The notes below the pieces were generated by a model. The model was not told the origin of the DNA. It saw only the letters and a list, made by a program, of their open reading frames with translations, and searched no databases. From Bradyrhizobium sp. WSM1743 (GTDB lineage Bacteria; Pseudomonadota; Alphaproteobacteria; Rhizobiales; Xanthobacteraceae), in contig NZ_KI421494.1 of the NCBI RefSeq assembly GCF_000473065.1, positions 154,697 through 218,696 of the forward strand: a stretch of DNA of 64,000 nt, read 5' to 3'. Made by a program: the position numbers and the translations under genes. Shown here one piece after another: positions 7,719 through 17,156 of this stretch; position 1 is the stretch's first letter, and each line of letters begins with the position of its first letter.

Positions 7719-8873
7719 ATGAGCGGACGTTTTGGCCGTTCGCCTGCGGTGTGCTTTCTCCTCGGCCTTCCACGATCCGGGACGACACTCGTGGCGCATT
7801 TGCTCCAGCACCATCCAGACATTGTGGCTCCGCCTGAACCCTGGTTGATGCTGGCGCTTGAAGCATTTGGCAGGGTGGATCAGCGCCATCCGGCGGGTAG
7901 CTCACTGATTGAAGCTGCGACCTCTGAATTCCTGGGGCGCATAGATCGCACGATCCCCAGCCGCGCTTTTGCCGATGCAGCATATGATCAGTATCTGGCA
8001 CAAGCGGGCAAGCGCATCATCCTAGACAAGACACCACGCTATTGGATGGCGCTTGAGTTTCTTGAATCTGTCTATCCAGAAGCGCCACACATCCTTCTGA
8101 TGCGCAATCCCTATGCCATCGCGGCTTCACTGAAATCGACGTGGGGCATCCCACTGCAGGCAGAAAGCTCGCATCCTGTCAGCGTCTCCAGTCTCGTCGA
8201 TCTCATGCTCCGTCTGCCCGACGGCATCATAACTTCACTCGCCGATTTGGTTCTGGGCCTTCCAAAGCTCGCCGCGCAGCGCACTCGCCCGCACACACAG
8301 TTCGTGCAATACGAAGTCCTCGTGGCGCATCCGGACGAGGAAATCCGGCGTCTGTTGACGGGGCTCGGCTGTGATCCAGCGGCCGTCGCATCGGCGGGGA
8401 TGAGACAAGCGGATTATCTTCGATCGAGCAGCTTCGGAGACCGAAAAATCTTGGAACGAAACGCCGTCGACCAGAGCTCTGTCAAGGCATGGCAATCTCA
8501 ATTGAGCGTCGAAGAGATGCAAACCGTGACCGATCTTATCGGCGCCGAGCTTTTGCTAGAACTCGGATATGAGCAGGAACTGGTACATGCACAGCAAGCC
8601 GGAGTCCTGGATAGGGGAGGGGAAGTAACTGAACTTTATCGTCAGATATTCCGAACTTGGTGGGATTTGCGAAGTACCAAGGCGGGAGCATTATCCGGCT
8701 TATCTGACGCCGGAGAGCCGGTCCACGCGATGGCTGCCCAGTTGCAGCAGATGCCGTTAGCGTCAGAAGTTGATCGAGCTGCGGGGCTGGATGGCATTCG
8801 CAACCGCGACGCGGCTATCGAGATGTTGCGAGGCGAAGTCGCGCGGCTTGAGCGGATCCTCAATATCCACTAG
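7719..8873 (+). CDS. Sulfotransferase family protein
   Basis: A 384-residue protein. Near the N-terminus is the PAPS 5'-phosphosulfate-binding loop CFLLGLPRSGTTLVAHLLQ, followed by HHPDIVAPPEPW, typical of bacterial sulfotransferases. A second part, KRIILDKTPRYW at about residue 105 and HILLMRNPYAIAAS at about residue 128, corresponds to the substrate and 3'-phosphate binding region (R-N-P-Y). Such enzymes move sulfate from PAPS to a hydroxyl group. The gene is directly followed by sulfate-activation genes (nodP/nodQ type) that are now broken, which suggests a module once used to sulfate a Nod factor or another surface glycan. It is much longer than NodH and closer in size to NoeE, but I cannot tell the acceptor. 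Confidence 0.75.
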   Translation: MSGRFGRSPAVCFLLGLPRSGTTLVAHLLQHHPDIVAPPEPWLMLALEAFGRVDQRHPAGSSLIEAATSEFLGRIDRTIPSRAFADAAYDQYLAQAGKRIILDKTPRYWMALEFLESVYPEAPHILLMRNPYAIAASLKSTWGIPLQAESSHPVSVSSLVDLMLRLPDGIITSLADLVLGLPKLAAQRTRPHTQFVQYEVLVAHPDEEIRRLLTGLGCDPAAVASAGMRQADYLRSSSFGDRKILERNAVDQSSVKAWQSQLSVEEMQTVTDLIGAELLLELGYEQELVHAQQAGVLDRGGEVTELYRQIFRTWWDLRSTKAGALSGLSDAGEPVHAMAAQLQQMPLASEVDRAAGLDGIRNRDAAIEMLRGEVARLERILNIH

Positions 8874-9148
8874 GGGATCTGAATGCTTGCGAACAAAACA
8901 CGCTGGCTGATTTAGCCAAGATCCTTAACCCGCACGAGGCTGATCCCCCGATCAGGTGTGACGCAGGCGCCGGCCGCACTAGCGGCGGAATGCGATATGC
9001 TCCCGCATCTGCAAGTCTGCTGCCCAGCGGGGCTTGAGCTTATCGACGAGCCAGCGTCTCGGCCGGCCATTTCCGCCGCGGATATTCGAACTCTAGGCTG
9101 GAGCCATAGAACGGCGAAGAACAGAGACCTGCATCGAAAAGAAGACAT

Positions 9149-9856
9149 ATGCTACCGAAACATCTGCGCCGCCTCGAAGCTGAAATCGATTGAAATCATG
9201 CGTGAGGTGTTCGCCGAGTTCAAAAGGCCGGTCATGCTTTACTCGATCGGAAAAGACTCAAGCGTAATGCTGCACATTGCAATCAAGGCGTTCTATCCGG
9301 CAAATGCCTTTTCCCCTGCTTCACGTTGATACGACCTGGAAGTTCCGCGAGATGATCAGGGGGACGCGACAGCCAGGCGACTCGGCCTCGACCTGATGTC
9401 CATGTCGGCCGGACACGTATGGGATCCCCGTAACCAGCGGCCGGAGCTCTGGAGCCTGTTCAACACACGGATCCCCAGGCCGAAACCATGCGCGTGTTTG
9501 CGATTTCAAACTGGCCCGAGCTCGAGGTGTGGGAATACATCATGATCGAGAAGATTCCGGTCGTTCCGCTCTACTTCGCAAAACAAGACCCATAGTGCGT
9601 CGAAATGGTGCGACGATCAGGGTCGATGACTAGCGATTGCCCTTAACCGCGATGAGACGCCGGAAATGCGGATGGTCCGCTTTCGCACGCTTTGGATGTT
9701 ATCCTTTGAGCGGGGTCTATTGAATCCGATGCGGCAACGATCGAAAATATCGTCGCGGAAATGCAGACTACGACTGTGTCGGAGCGCCAGGGACGCCTAA
9801 TTGATACCGACGAAGCTGCTTCAACGGAGAAGAAGAAGCGGGAAGGCGACTTTTGA
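9149..9856 (+). pseudogene. nodP: nodP/cysD, sulfate adenylyltransferase small subunit, broken
   Basis: Recognisable pieces are, in order: HLRRLEAE near 9155; SIEIMREVFAEFKRPVMLYS then IGKDSSVMLHIAIKAFYPA near 9190-9300; LLHVDTTWKFREM near 9325-9350; WDPRNQRPELWSLFN near 9425; RVFAISNWPELEVWEYI near 9490-9540; and a C-terminus SERQGRLIDTDEAAS, ending EKKKREGDF. They lie in different frames, and about 80 residues from the middle (the V-H-T-D and GGARRDEEKSR region of CysD) are deleted. The product cannot be functional. The stop overlaps the nodQ start (TGATG), as in intact cysDN operons. The symbol is used because of the symbiosis-island context; it could equally be called cysD. Confidence 0.8.
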
Positions 9857-11732
9857 TGTTTTCGAATCCGACAACGGAACCGGTCCTGGCCAGGACAAAG
9901 GATCAGCTGCGATTCATCACATGTGGCTCGATGGACGACGGCAAATCGACGCTGATCGGCCGATTACTGCACGACAGCAAGATGATCTACCACGATCAGC
10001 TCACGGCACTGGAACGCGACAGCCTCAAGCACGGTAGCACCGGGAATGACATCGACTTCGCGCTGCTCGTGGACGGGCTGGAGGCCGAACGGGAGCAGGG
10101 CATCACGATCGACGTCGCCTACCGCTTCTTCACGCCGCCGCGGCGCTCCTTCATGGTGGCCGACCACTCCCGGCCACGAGCAGTATACCCGCAATATGGC
10201 TACCGGCGCCTCGCATGCCCAGCTCGCCATCTTCCTGATCGATGCCCGCAAAGGCGTGACGGTTCAGACCCGCCGCCACTCGTTTATCTGTTCGCTGCTC
10301 GGTATTCGTCATGTCGTGCTGGCAGTGAACAAGATCGATCTTGTCGCATATAACAAAGAGTGCTTCGATCGGATCGCCCGTGACTATCTGGCCTTTGCCG
10401 CCGGTCTCAGCGTCACCTCGATCGTTCCGATCCCGATCTCGGCCCGCTACGGCGACAACGTCGTGGACCGCTCCGCTCATGCCAACGGGTATCATGGTCC
10501 CTGCCTGCTCGAGCATTTGGAGAGCATTGACATCCAGTCCGGCACCGCAAGCCAAGCTTTCCGCTCTCCGGTCTAATGGGTAAATCGGCCAAACCCGTAT
10601 TTTCGGGGCTATGCCGGGTCGGTGGCGAGGATCTCGACAGGAGACGAGATCGTTGTCGCTGCGTCGGGGCGGACCACGCGCGTCAAGCGGATCGTGACCC
10701 ACGATGGCGACCTTGTCGCCGCCGAAGCCGAGGATGCGGTTACCATTACGCTGGAAGACGAAATCGATATCAGTCGTGGCGACATTCTGTCGCGACCGGA
10801 CGACCGACCGAAGCTGGCCGACCAGCTTGCCGCTTATATGATCTGGATGGACAGGGAGCCGCTCGCTCTCGGACGCAATTACGTCCTGCGGATTGGATCG
10901 CAGACGATTTCCGGCAGCATTACAGCAATTGGGCATTGAATCGACGCTAACACTTGGGAGCATCTGGCCGCCGGGACGCTTTTCCTCAACGAGATCGCCT
11001 TCTCCGATTGTGACCGCAACGCCCGCAATATTCGATCCTTACGACCTCAATCGAAAGACTGGATCATTCATCGTCATGGATCGTTACACGAATCGTACGG
11101 TCGGGGCCGGCATGATTGCCTTCCGCTACGGCGGGCCACCAATATTGCCAGGCAACCGCTATCCGTGGACAGGATGGAGCGCGCCGCGCTCAAGAATCAG
11201 AAGGCCTTGCGTCATCTCGTTCGCTGGCATGTCTGGCGCGGGAAAGTCGATGATTGCCAAGCTCGTTGATCAAAAGCTGTTTGCGATGTCGCGGCATACC
11301 ATGCTGCTGGATGGCGACAACCTCCGGCACGGATTGAACGCGGACCTCGGCTTCTCGGAGACGGACCGCGTGGAGAACATCCGGCGCGTCGGCGAAGTTG
11401 CCAAGTTGATGGCGGACGGCGGCTTGATCGTGATCTGCTCGTTCATCTCGCCCACTAGGGCCGAACGGGACAGGCTGCGCAGCCTGGTTGGCAAGCAAGA
11501 GTTCATAGAAGTCTTTGCCGATACGCTGCTCGAGGAATGCGCGCGGCGAGACCCAAAAGGCCTGTATTCAAAGGTAAAATCCGGCAAGATCAAGAACTTC
11601 AGTGGGATCGATTCGTGCTACGAAGCACCAACGACACAGGAGGTTCATCTCAGGACCATGGAGCAGATCCTAGAGCATTCAGCGGAAGCGGTGGTGGATG
11701 TTTTGATGGCGCGCTCAGTTCTTGATGGTTAG
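9856..11732 (+). pseudogene. nodQ: nodQ/cysNC, sulfate adenylyltransferase large subunit with APS kinase, broken
   Basis: This would encode the GTPase subunit fused to APS kinase. The GTPase domain opens with FITCGSMDDGKSTLIGRLLH, but an extra base near 10165 shifts the frame just before TPGHEQYTRNMATGASH. Near 10575 the usual Gln codon before WVNRP is TAA. A TGA follows near 10937. Two more shifts flank the junction near 11030-11200. The APS kinase domain from about 11215 is uninterrupted (FAGMSGAGKSMIAKLVDQ, LLDGDNLRHGLNADLGF, DPKGLYSKVKSG), so only this part could still yield a protein, if it has its own start. At least five lesions make this an old pseudogene. Confidence 0.85.
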
Positions 11733-11839
11733 AGGTCCTCGCGTCGCACCATCGATTCGCACAGTATCCCGCAGGCCCGGCCAAGGCCATCCAGCTCAGG
11801 CGAGCCTCCGATCGGACTTTTTGGCTCTAAAGGAACAAA

Positions 11840-12037
11840 ATGGTCTCACCCACTCGTCGATTGCCCCTTTCCGGTTATGTGCTCGAAGTGGATGGTCAAT
11901 TCAAAACCGAGTACGCGAGCAGAGATGGAGCATGGGCGGGAGCGGAGGAGCTCAAGAAACGCCGTCCCATGCTCCAGATCAGAATCTACAATGCGACAAC
12001 AAAGGCCAGAGAAGAAGTCCGACTTCCAGTAAGTTGA
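11840..12037 (+). CDS. Small conserved rhizobial protein
   Basis: A 65-residue soluble protein, MVSPTRRLPLSGYVLEVDGQ, continuing FKTEYASRDGAWAGAEELK and MLQIRIYNATTKAREEV. I recall short rhizobial proteins with the same order (LEVDGxFKTE, then a helix with ELK, then PMLQIKVYDA). They have no known function. The gene lies 107 bases after the nodQ remnant on the same strand. Confidence 0.55.
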   Translation: MVSPTRRLPLSGYVLEVDGQFKTEYASRDGAWAGAEELKKRRPMLQIRIYNATTKAREEVRLPVS

Positions 12038-12419
12038 ATTTTTGCTTGGCGCTTCTTGCTGCGCGTGCGGCCAGCGACACGCCGAGCTCCCGTTAAAGCC
12101 GAGCCGGGCAGCGTCTCGGCCGGCTTCGATCTCTCGCGCAGTATGAGGGACCTCGATTTCCGGACCTGGCCGCATCCGGCGAGCGGGCACTTGCTTTCCA
12201 GTATATTGACCAATCCGAACTTGGCAGTCGACCGCGACTCCCTCCTGTCGCGGCCATGCCGGATTTCGTCAAGCTTGCTTCCTTTTGGCCCGCTCGATGG
12301 CGGACAACGCCTGCCTACGCCCGCGCCTTCGCATTGCGAGACAAAGTAGCCGCGAACCTCAGCAATCCCGTGCTGCGCTAAGGACCTCCGCCGCGATTTG
12401 GGTTCTGCTACCGCCTGCC

Positions 12420-12850
12420 ATCGTTGATCGCCATGACGGCGGCCATGGCGCGGCCGAAAAGGCAAGCGAGCTCATCCATGCCAAGCCGCGAGGACGATCT
12501 CTTGATGATCTGCTCTGGTCAACCGTCAACCTGTTCGACCGTGCGGTAGACCGCGTCGAACGCGAGCTCGCCATCAACGAGCAGGCGCTGCAGAGGGGCC
12601 AACGCGAGCAGAACGGCTGGGAGGTGCGATTCGTCGAACCAGAGCGCCTCACCGCCGAGGTACTTGCGCTCATTGATTGCTGGGCGCGATGGAACTCCGT
12701 TCACCTTGGGGCTTACGGTTCGGACCAGCCGTCAACCGCGGCACGCTCGCCACGGCGATGATTGTCCGCGAGACTTTCTCGCGCGAAGCGGCGTGCTGAA
12801 CCCGCCATTCTTACCTGCTGGTATGCGGTCGCAGGCGGAATGCCGACGGT
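12420..12850 (+). pseudogene. DUF2493-type protein remnant
   Basis: A stretch in one frame reads KASELIHAKPRGRSLDDLLW, STVNLFDRAVDRVERELAIN, EQALQRGQREQNG, EVRFVEPERLTAEVLALI. This is the N-terminal half of DUF2493-type proteins found on plasmids and conjugative islands of Rhizobiales. After about 12690 the expected Arg-rich continuation is spread over other frames (VNRGTLATAMI near 12735, RDFLARSG near 12770), and the nucleotide-binding C-terminal half is absent. The gene has therefore frameshifts and a 3' deletion. It hints that this island carried transfer-related genes. Confidence 0.55.
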
Positions 12851-13363
12851 CTTGATGTCGAACTCTCAGATTATTTCAGCTCGCTGTGAATCTCCGCACT
12901 CTGCTGCCTACGTCGGCTTGTCGCCGAAAGATGGGAGTACGTCAGGAAAAAAATCTCACGAGAAAATCCCCGGAGAGGGTTGAAACGCCCCTAACGTCAA
13001 GTTGTACGATTTCGAAATGGACAACGACAAGTCATCAGCGTCCCAAACCCTCCAACGATCTACGAAGTGCGAATGCATCAAGTCCAAGCCCATGCATCAC
13101 ACTCCCGCTGCCAGCGACGTCATCAAGTGTGCCATGCCTTAATCTGCATCCCGGCGCGATGATCCGGCTGCATCGCGTTCCTAATGTCAGGTTTGCCTGA
13201 ATGACGCAGGTTCGCACGTAAGTCGGTCGGTCGACCTGCCGCTTCCCGACGCAAGAAGGCGACCGCGCTCACGCCTGCGCGTGCGTGATGGCTAGATGAC
13301 AGCGCGGGTCGCCGCCGGTTGTGTTCGAGGGCGGTCGCAAGGCCAATTTGTAGGAGGTGATGA
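12851..13363. other. Gap before the rhizobitoxine operon
   Basis: No gene recognised. Both strands carry short frames of irregular composition. I looked for a sigma-54 pattern (TGGCAC with TTGC 5 bases later) and a nod box upstream of rtxA and saw neither. Confidence 0.35.
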
Positions 13364-13498
13364 ATGGTATCGGTGAGGAGCTTTGTGAAAGATCGCCCTG
13401 CATCTGCGATGAGATATGGAGGCTGCCATCCGGCAGGTGTTTCGGGCGCCGACCCGAAACGCGCCCGCGATTTATGGCGCTTGCCCCGAAGCTGTTGA
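13364..13498 (+). CDS. Possible 44-residue leader peptide upstream of rtxA
   Basis: The frame starts at an ATG placed a few bases after a near-perfect Shine-Dalgarno sequence (AGGAGGTGA at 13352-13360) and encodes a basic peptide starting MVSVRSFVKDRPASAMRYGG and ending WRLPRSC. An overlapping ATG 4 bases upstream opens another frame. No family is recognised. It ends 90 bases before rtxA and spans the hairpin at 13439-13460, an arrangement seen in leader peptides that control downstream genes. It could also be chance. Confidence 0.25.
   Translation: MVSVRSFVKDRPASAMRYGGCHPAGVSGADPKRARDLWRLPRSC
13439..13460 (+). repeat. Inverted repeat in the rtx leader
   Basis: GTTTCGGG and CCCGAAAC form a perfect 8-bp stem with a 6-base loop (CGCCGA), about 130 bases before the rtxA start. 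A weaker stem CTGCC/GGCAG lies just upstream. It may be an operator, an attenuator or an RNA-stabilising hairpin. Confidence 0.35.
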
Positions 13499-13588
13499 CC
13501 CGAGGAAGTCGACTCTCGCCACAGGGGCTCCCTGGTGGGGTGGGCGTACTCCAGATCCATTGACGAATACAACTTGAGGAGGAATGGT

Positions 13589-16066
13589 TTGATAAGACAG
13601 CGCTCTTTGCTGACGCCTGGTCCATTGTCGTTATCGCCGGCGGTCAGGAGCCAGATGCAGCTTGATCTTGCATCGCGCGATTGCGAGTTCAAGGAAGTGA
13701 CCGCCTGCATGAGGCGGCTGATGCTCAACTTGCTCGGAAACGCTGACGACTATTCGGTCGTACCTATTCAGGGAGGCGGCTCCTTTGCGACGGAGGCCGC
13801 TCTCTCTTCATTTGTGTCCCGAGCCCACAGGCCGCTCGTTTGCATAAACGGCATCTATGGCGAGCGCATTTTGCAAATTTTGCGGCTGTGGGGCGTCGAA
13901 GCGCTGAAGCTTGTGAAGCGAGCGACCGATCCTTTGGATCCTCAAGAAATTGGCGAGCATCTGAGCCGAAATCCTGGCGTTACGCACCTGTGCTTCGTGC
14001 ATTGTGAGACGACAACCGGAATCGTCAATCCGCTGGACGCAATCGTAGAGGAGGCGAGAAGACGTGGCGTAAAGACCATCGTCGATGGGATGAGTTCCTT
14101 CGGCGCCCTCAATATCGACCTGAGCCAGCGTGGACCTGACGTCCTGGTCACGTCGAGCAACAAGTGCATAGAAGGGCCGCCGGGAGTGGCGTTTGTCATC
14201 GCCTCCCGCGAGCTGCTGGAGAATGCGGTTCAAGAACCGAGGTCGTTTGTGCTCGACGTGAGAGATCAATGGATCTCGCTCGAGCGCACCGGTGAGTGGC
14301 GCTCGACCCCTCCCACCCACATTGTTCAGGCAACGACAAAGGCCCTGAAGATTCTGCACGAGGAGGGCATCGATGCCAGGCGCTGCAGGTACGAGAAGGT
14401 CCGGGACGATCTCGTCAAAGAACTCGAAGGACTGGTGTCTCCGCTGCTGTCCGCGGACTTGCAGTCGCCGGTCTGCGTCGCGTTTACTGCGCCGTCGGGA
14501 ATCGTAGACCAGACAGGATTCGATGGGCTTTATCGCCACTTGGCGGCCCACAACCTTTACATCTACTCAAAGCTGCATCTTGCCACGCGGAGTTTTCGCG
14601 TCGGTTGCATTGGGGAAATCCAATCCAGCTGGATCGAGCAGTTGGGGTGCGCTTTTCGTACATATTTCCGGTCCGGTCAGGCTCGGTTAGCAAGGCCGAT
14701 GTCGGGCCAAGAGGCATGCGGGGCTCGCGTAAAGATGCCGGCTCGAGCGGCTGAGGACCCGCGGCTGCCGTTTTCGGCCGAGACTGCTGTTCTGCATGCG
14801 GGCTATCGGCGAGACCCGGTGACGAAAGCCGTCGCAGTGCCGATTTACCAGAATACGGCTTATGAACTCGATGGCGATCTAAACCACATCGCTGACGTCT
14901 ACAACGTCAAGGCCGATGGGTTCACCTACACAAGGATCATCAATCCAACGACCCGCGCGCTTGAAAGGCGCTACGCCGCCGTCGATATGGGAAGCGACTC
15001 GCTCGCCGTTGCGTCAGGTCAAGCAGCGACGTTCCTTGCGATCGTCAACCTGTCAAGTGGCGAAGTGGGGGACAATGTCGTCGCCTCGCCGTATCTATAT
15101 GGCAATACCTGGAACCTGCTCCACAACACATTAAAGCGTCTTGGGATCAGCGTGAGGACGGCCGATCCTCGAAGGCCCGAGACGTTTGAACGTGCCATTG
15201 ATGATCGCACGATATGCCTGTTCGGAGAGGTGATTTCGAATCCTTGTCTGATTCCGCTCCCGGTCAAACAGCTGGCGGAGATCGGCCGAAAGTACGGCGT
15301 GCCTTTGGTCGTGGACAATACGACAACGCCACTGGTATGCCGGCCGTCAGATCTCGGCACTGCTATAACGACGTACTCCGCAACGAAATATATATGCGGC
15401 CACGGGACGACGCTCGGTGGACTGATCGTTGACAACGGCGAGTTTAGCTACCGGGGAGCCTCTCGCTTTCCCTTGTTCAACCGTCCCGACGATGCGCATG
15501 GCGGAATTGTTTGGCATAATGCGGTGCGCGATGTCGACGATCTTGGAAAGAGCGAGTTTCTTCTTAAGGCTCGCATGACCTGGTTGCGCGATACCGGGGC
15601 GGCCATCGCCCCGTTTGCGAGCTTTCAACTTATCCAAGGGCTTGAAACGCTGCCACTTCGCATGAAGCAGCACTGCGCGAATGCCAGGATCGTGGCCGAC
15701 GCTCTCAAGGAGCATCCAAAAGTGCGCCGTGTCTTCTACCCGGGACTCTTTGAAGGCGCCGATCGGGAAACCGTTGAACAGACACTCAATGCTGCATACG
15801 GACACGGGGCCATGGTCATGTTCGAAGTGGAGGACGAACAAGCCGGGCGCAAGTTCATCCAGAACGTCGACTTGATGTATCACGTTTCGAATGTAGGCGA
15901 TGCCCGCACGCTCGTGACCCATCCTGTCTCGACGACCCACACCACCGTCCCGCGGGAAAAGCGCGAAGCCGCCGGCATATTTGGCGGCTCGATCCGGCTT
16001 TGCGTCGGCATTGAAGATGTCAACGACATCCTGCGCGATCTGGACAAGGCGCTTTCCGCAATCTGA
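13589..16066 (+). CDS. rtxA: Rhizobitoxine biosynthesis bifunctional aminotransferase / O-acetylhomoserine sulfhydrylase-like enzyme
   Basis: An 825-residue fusion. Residues about 1-370 form a class V aminotransferase of the PhnW/serine-glyoxylate type; its PLP lysine is K192 in TSSNKCIEGPPG. Residues about 395-825 form a Cys/Met-metabolism PLP enzyme; its lysine is K600 in SATKYICGHGTTLGG, and the phosphate-binding YTRIINPTTRALERRYA lies earlier. This pairing is the hallmark of RtxA of Bradyrhizobium elkanii. The N-terminal half is thought to make serinol from dihydroxyacetone phosphate, and the C-terminal half to join it to an activated homoserine to give dihydrorhizobitoxine. I chose the TTG at 13589 because GAGGAGGA lies just upstream, while the ATG between them opens a frame that stops after two codons. 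It heads a six-gene operon. Both PLP sites look intact. Confidence 0.92.
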   Translation: MIRQRSLLTPGPLSLSPAVRSQMQLDLASRDCEFKEVTACMRRLMLNLLGNADDYSVVPIQGGGSFATEAALSSFVSRAHRPLVCINGIYGERILQILRLWGVEALKLVKRATDPLDPQEIGEHLSRNPGVTHLCFVHCETTTGIVNPLDAIVEEARRRGVKTIVDGMSSFGALNIDLSQRGPDVLVTSSNKCIEGPPGVAFVIASRELLENAVQEPRSFVLDVRDQWISLERTGEWRSTPPTHIVQATTKALKILHEEGIDARRCRYEKVRDDLVKELEGLVSPLLSADLQSPVCVAFTAPSGIVDQTGFDGLYRHLAAHNLYIYSKLHLATRSFRVGCIGEIQSSWIEQLGCAFRTYFRSGQARLARPMSGQEACGARVKMPARAAEDPRLPFSAETAVLHAGYRRDPVTKAVAVPIYQNTAYELDGDLNHIADVYNVKADGFTYTRIINPTTRALERRYAAVDMGSDSLAVASGQAATFLAIVNLSSGEVGDNVVASPYLYGNTWNLLHNTLKRLGISVRTADPRRPETFERAIDDRTICLFGEVISNPCLIPLPVKQLAEIGRKYGVPLVVDNTTTPLVCRPSDLGTAITTYSATKYICGHGTTLGGLIVDNGEFSYRGASRFPLFNRPDDAHGGIVWHNAVRDVDDLGKSEFLLKARMTWLRDTGAAIAPFASFQLIQGLETLPLRMKQHCANARIVADALKEHPKVRRVFYPGLFEGADRETVEQTLNAAYGHGAMVMFEVEDEQAGRKFIQNVDLMYHVSNVGDARTLVTHPVSTTHTTVPREKREAAGIFGGSIRLCVGIEDVNDILRDLDKALSAI

Positions 16067-16097
16067 CAACCTGCAAGGCGATCAGGAGGAGGTTCTC

Positions 16098-17156
16098 ATG
16101 AATCAGGCAGACGCTTGGAAATTGAGGTCATCACGCTATGAGGCCGTTCAATTCAGCCGAGAAATCAACAGGCAGCTCTCCGAGCTGAGGCCCGACAACA
16201 TAACGGGAGCGGCTTATATTGGCAAAGATTACGCTGTCATCACAGCGTGTACGCTTGCGACTGTGTCGGTCTCATGGTGGCTCTACCCGCTGGCCGTCCT
16301 TCTGATTGGTGCCTATCAGCGCGGATTGACAACCATCGCTCATGATGCGGCTCACCGCACGCTCGCGAAGAACACGACCTGGAACTACGTTCTGGGCATT
16401 CTGTTCGCCTCCTATCCCTTGTTCCAGCGCCACTGGGCCTACCGGATCTCGCACGTCTATTTGCATCATCCCTATCTCGGAGATCCGGACAAGGATCCCG
16501 ACCTGAAGTTCTTCCTGGCCAGCGGCGTTTACGACGTGCAGCCTCCGGAGCGGTACGCTTTCAACATGATCTGGAAGCCGATCTTCGGGGGCGCGACAAT
16601 AGCGTATCTGAAGTATCTTTGGGCCAATCGATTCTCGATCACAGATGTCGAGGATCAGAGCCGCTCAGGCATACTTATCGACAAGTATGGCTTCTATCTC
16701 TTCTGGATCAGCATCCTGGCCGGATCATATGCTGTTGGGCTGCTCCATATCGTTGTCCTGTTTTGGATCGTGCCCTATCTCACCACGTTTCAGGTCCTCG
16801 GATGGTTTATCGAGCTAGCCGAGCACTCACCTATGTGCGAAACCGAGACGCAGAACGTCTATCTCACCAGGAATCGGAAAGGAAATTTCCTCGAGCGGGC
16901 CATCCTCGGGCAGAATCTGGATGAGTACCACCTTGAGCATCACCTTTCGCCGGGGATCCCGTTTTGGCTGCTGCGCAAAGCTCAGAAAATCCGAATGCAG
17001 GATCCGAACTACGCCAAGGTTGCCGCGACCTGGGGCGGGCTCTTTGTCAAGGGACCTCAAGGTCAACCCAGCGTCATCGCTCAGTTAAAAGAGCGAAATC
17101 GACGCTTGTATGAGCAGGCCGTTGCCGAGGTTCGCGCGCGAGGGCAGGTCGCGTGA
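16098..17156 (+). CDS. rtxC: Dihydrorhizobitoxine desaturase
   Basis: A 352-residue membrane desaturase of the fatty-acid desaturase superfamily. The three histidine boxes that hold the di-iron centre are present: HDAAHRT at about residue 81, HVYLHH at about residue 119 and EYHLEHH at about residue 277. Hydrophobic pairs lie near residues 45-75 (YAVITACTLATVSVSWWLYP) and 195-235. In rhizobitoxine biosynthesis this enzyme introduces the vinyl double bond into dihydrorhizobitoxine, giving the active inhibitor of ACC synthase and of cystathionine beta-lyase. The start ATG has an excellent binding site (AGGAGGAGG), 31 bases after the rtxA stop. Its last bases overlap the next gene (GTGA). Confidence 0.92.
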   Translation: MNQADAWKLRSSRYEAVQFSREINRQLSELRPDNITGAAYIGKDYAVITACTLATVSVSWWLYPLAVLLIGAYQRGLTTIAHDAAHRTLAKNTTWNYVLGILFASYPLFQRHWAYRISHVYLHHPYLGDPDKDPDLKFFLASGVYDVQPPERYAFNMIWKPIFGGATIAYLKYLWANRFSITDVEDQSRSGILIDKYGFYLFWISILAGSYAVGLLHIVVLFWIVPYLTTFQVLGWFIELAEHSPMCETETQNVYLTRNRKGNFLERAILGQNLDEYHLEHHLSPGIPFWLLRKAQKIRMQDPNYAKVAATWGGLFVKGPQGQPSVIAQLKERNRRLYEQAVAEVRARGQVA

